The notes beneath the pieces are model-generated. The model had not been told where the DNA came from. It saw only the letters and a program-made list of their open reading frames with translations, and did not search any database. A DNA stretch of 6,695 nt. It comes from Trueperaceae bacterium. Its GTDB lineage: Bacteria > Deinococcota > Deinococci > Deinococcales > Trueperaceae. Within the stretch, counting starts at the first letter, position 1; every line of letters begins with the position of its first letter. This document shows, piece after piece, positions 5,628 to 6,695 of the stretch. The translations under genes and the position numbers were made by a program. The stretch covers positions 1 through 6,695 of the forward strand of contig JAGXHO010000048.1 in assembly GCA_024636105.1 (NCBI GenBank), given 5' to 3'.

Positions 5628-5825
5628 GTGCGCAACCACCTGCGCGTCCTGCGCGCCGAACGCGGTTGGTCCCAGGCCGAGCTCGCGCAGCGGCTCGGCG
5701 TCAGCCGCCAGACGGTGAACGCCATCGAGACCGGTCGCTACGACCCCAGCCTCCCCTTGGCGTTCGCGTTGGCCAAGGCGTTCGAGCGCCCCATCGAGCA
5801 GCTGTTCGACCCGGACGAGGGGTGA
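5628..5825 (+). CDS. Xre/Cro-type helix-turn-helix repressor
   Basis: This 65-residue protein consists of little more than one Cro/cI-type DNA-binding domain. The helix-turn-helix spans about residues 15-36 (SQAELAQRLGVSRQTVNAIE), with SRQTVNAIETG as recognition helix. The typical tail YDPSLPLAFALAKAF and IEQLF, which packs the five-helix bundle, follows. It has no sensing domain, so any signal must come from elsewhere or from its partner. The GTG at 5628 lies 3 nt after the membrane-protein stop with no Shine-Dalgarno sequence, so translation is probably coupled. The double palindrome in the operon's promoter suggests autorepression by a cooperatively bound pair of dimers. It could equally respond to the upstream membrane protein. 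The stop lies 3 bp from the convergent toxin stop, leaving no space for a terminator. Confidence 0.92.
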   Translation: MRNHLRVLRAERGWSQAELAQRLGVSRQTVNAIETGRYDPSLPLAFALAKAFERPIEQLFDPDEG

Positions 5826-5828
5826 CCC

Positions 5829-6239
5829 TCACGGTAGGAGCTCGAACGGGGCGCCGTCCGCCGCCCGCACGACCTCGAAATGGCGCCGATCGAGCGTCAA
5901 CAGCCGCCGCGTGGCGTACCGATCGGCCAGCACGACGATCGATGCGTCGGCGACGCCGATCGCTTGGTCGCCGTACCGCTCTATGACGTCCGCGGCGACG
6001 CCCAGGTCGCCGTCGTCGAGCGCCGGCAAAACGTAGGCGCCGCCGGCGAGCTCCCGGAGCACGGCGACCGCGGCGCCCGCCCCGACCCGCGTCGCGACCA
6101 GGTGGTCGACCTCCGCGACGACGAACGGCGACACGACGAGGGGCGCACGTGCCGCTCGCACGGCGGCCGTCACTGCAGCGTGGGTCGGCTCCGCGCGGTT
6201 GAAGAGCGCCACGAGGCCGCTCGTGTCCGCGACGATCAC
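5829..6239 (-). CDS. vapC: PIN-domain ribonuclease toxin (VapC-like)
   Basis: This 136-residue protein is a single PIN domain, the usual size for VapC toxins, which are Mg2+-dependent RNases that cut tRNA or rRNA when released from their antitoxin. The four acidic residues of the active site are present in the right order: D5 (IVADTS), E43 (VVAEV), D98 (IGVADAS) and D117 (LTLDRRHF), so the enzyme looks intact. The start is a GTG that overlaps the antitoxin stop by 4 nt (GTGA), which couples toxin synthesis to antitoxin translation; no ribosome site of its own is seen. Together with the upstream ribbon-helix-helix gene it forms a type II toxin-antitoxin module. The target RNA cannot be predicted. 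Non-toxin PIN proteins exist, but the pairing makes the VapC call likely. Confidence 0.92.
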   Translation of the reverse strand: MIVADTSGLVALFNRAEPTHAAVTAAVRAARAPLVVSPFVVAEVDHLVATRVGAGAAVAVLRELAGGAYVLPALDDGDLGVAADVIERYGDQAIGVADASIVVLADRYATRRLLTLDRRHFEVVRAADGAPFELLP

Positions 6240-6442
6240 CGTTCGCCGAACCCGTCCAGCAGATCGTCGACGCGCTCGGCGAACGGCTCGGCCTCGAACA
6301 GGCCAGCCGTGGGGACGGGGCGTCCCGCCGCGTCGCGCAGCGCCGCCCGGATCACGTCGGCCTCGGACGTGCCGCGCCGCGCCGCCTCACGGGCCAGGGC
6401 GGCCTTGAGGTCCTCCGGCAGGTAGACGCTCGTCTTGCGCAT
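6236..6442 (-). CDS. vapB: Ribbon-helix-helix antitoxin (VapB-like)
   Basis: This 68-residue protein begins with a ribbon-helix-helix DNA-binding domain of the CopG/Arc type. The beta strand is KTSVYLP (3-9), helix 1 about 10-22 (EDLKAALAREAAR), then the GTSEADVIRAALRDA turn and helix 2 (24-38). The remaining part, PTAGLFEAEPFAERVDDLLDGF, is acidic and amphipathic and is the probable toxin-neutralising arm. The start at 6442 is chosen because the domain begins there (MRKTSVYLP) and a TATCGT -10 box lies 6 bases upstream; the open frame further upstream is read-through. The gene precedes and overlaps the PIN toxin gene. Family knowledge says such antitoxins repress their own promoter as a complex with the toxin; the direct repeat at 6455-6475 is the candidate site. 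Confidence 0.9.
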   Translation of the reverse strand: MRKTSVYLPEDLKAALAREAARRGTSEADVIRAALRDAAGRPVPTAGLFEAEPFAERVDDLLDGFGER

Positions 6443-6448
6443 GCCCGC

Positions 6449-6454
6449 ACGATA
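6449..6454 (-). promoter_or_regulatory. Leaderless -10 box of the toxin-antitoxin operon
   Basis: On the minus strand TATCGT (TAnnnT) ends 6 bases before the antitoxin ATG, so the message would be leaderless. No TTGACA-like box is found 16-18 bp upstream. The 9-bp direct repeats lie immediately upstream, in the spacer and -35 region. Confidence 0.6.
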
Positions 6455-6475
6455 CCCTACGTCCCACCCTACGTC
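6455..6475. repeat. 9-bp direct repeat, candidate antitoxin operator
   Basis: CCCTACGTC occurs at 6455-6463 and again at 6467-6475, a period of 12 bp. It directly abuts the -10 box of the toxin-antitoxin operon. On the antitoxin's strand the unit reads GACGTAGGG. Ribbon-helix-helix dimers often bind side by side on short repeats spaced about one helical turn, so this is a good candidate for autorepression. The rest of the 112-bp gap to the reductase is GC-rich and shows nothing else clear. Confidence 0.6.
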
Positions 6476-6528
6476 GTCGCGCGCCCACCCCCGTCGCGCC
6501 TCGACGCGCACCCCCGCCGCGCGCCCGG

Positions 6529-6546
6529 TACGCTGCAGGACGGAGG
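6529..6546 (+). promoter_or_regulatory. -10 box and ribosome site of the aldo/keto reductase gene
   Basis: TACGCT (6529-6534) is the likely -10 box. Transcription would start near 6541. A strong GGAGG Shine-Dalgarno at 6542-6546 lies 8 bases before the ATG at 6555. Unlike the leaderless genes nearby, this one therefore has a short leader with a ribosome site. Confidence 0.55.
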
Positions 6547-6554
6547 CAACCCTG

Positions 6555-6695
6555 ATGAACTTCCGCAGACTCGGCCGTGCCGGCATGAAGGTGAGCACCG
6601 TCAGCCTGGGCGCTTGGACCACGTACGGCGGCTCGGTGCAAGACAAGAAGCTGATCACCGACATCGTCGCCAAAGCGTTCGAGAAGGGCGTGAAC
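6555..6695 (+). CDS. Aldo/keto reductase, N-terminal part (cut by the window end)
   Basis: Only the first 47 codons are present; the gene continues beyond the window. The start MNFRRLGRAGMKVSTVSLGAW and the following TTYGG, then helix KLITDIVAKAFEKGVN, match the first strands and helix of NADPH-dependent aldo/keto reductases. The WTTYGG style is closest to the branch related to the voltage-gated potassium channel beta subunit and E. coli YghZ. The catalytic Asp, Tyr, Lys and His lie further downstream and cannot be checked. The ATG is well supported by GGAGG 8 bases upstream and a -10 box before it. It diverges from the toxin-antitoxin operon across a 112-bp gap and appears unrelated to it in function. 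Confidence 0.88.
   Translation, partial: MNFRRLGRAGMKVSTVSLGAWTTYGGSVQDKKLITDIVAKAFEKGVN

Overview
The window comes from a very GC-rich bacterial chromosome (roughly 70% GC by eye). Four of the six transcription units visible here start with a TAnnnT hexamer placed 5-9 bases in front of the start codon. This is the arrangement of leaderless promoters and is common in Deinococcota (and also in Actinomycetota). Together with the gene styles, this suggests a Deinococcota member, perhaps Trueperaceae. That placement is an inference from style, not from an alignment.

Left part (1-3755, + strand). A non-coding start holds a G-rich 14-bp tandem repeat and a GAGAA/TTCTC inverted repeat. It is followed by a monocistronic HIT-family nucleotide hydrolase (186-542). 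Next comes a tight four-gene operon (643-3755): a Fur-family metal-dependent regulator, a YibE/F multi-pass membrane protein, a Yip1-like membrane protein, and a membrane-anchored alpha/beta-hydrolase. The junctions are a 4-nt overlap, a 10-nt gap and a 1-nt overlap. A perfect 20-bp palindrome (GAGAA-N4-TTCTC core) lies in front of the regulator, and a near copy lies upstream of the HIT gene; both are candidate operators for the Fur-family protein. Histidine-rich tails and linkers in two of the operon's membrane proteins fit a metal-linked envelope role, but the function of the set is unknown.

Middle (3756-5428). A convergent, 40-bp intergenic gap leads to a minus-strand gene for the catalytic subunit of a coenzyme B12-dependent acyl-CoA mutase (3796-5340). 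Its specificity residues are those of methylmalonyl-CoA mutase. It has no B12-binding domain, and no partner subunit is present in the window.

Right part (5341-6695). Divergent from the mutase is a two-gene operon for a 64-residue two-helix membrane protein and a 65-residue Xre/Cro-type repressor. Its promoter carries two CAAG-N4-CTTG palindromes spaced 21 bp centre to centre and interleaved with a perfect TTGACA -35 box, a strong candidate for autoregulation. Tail to tail with it (3 nt apart) is a VapBC-type toxin-antitoxin pair on the minus strand, with a 9-bp direct repeat upstream of its -10 box that could be the antitoxin operator. The window ends inside an aldo/keto reductase gene on the + strand that has a promoter and a Shine-Dalgarno sequence. 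No RNA gene, insertion sequence or CRISPR array was seen.
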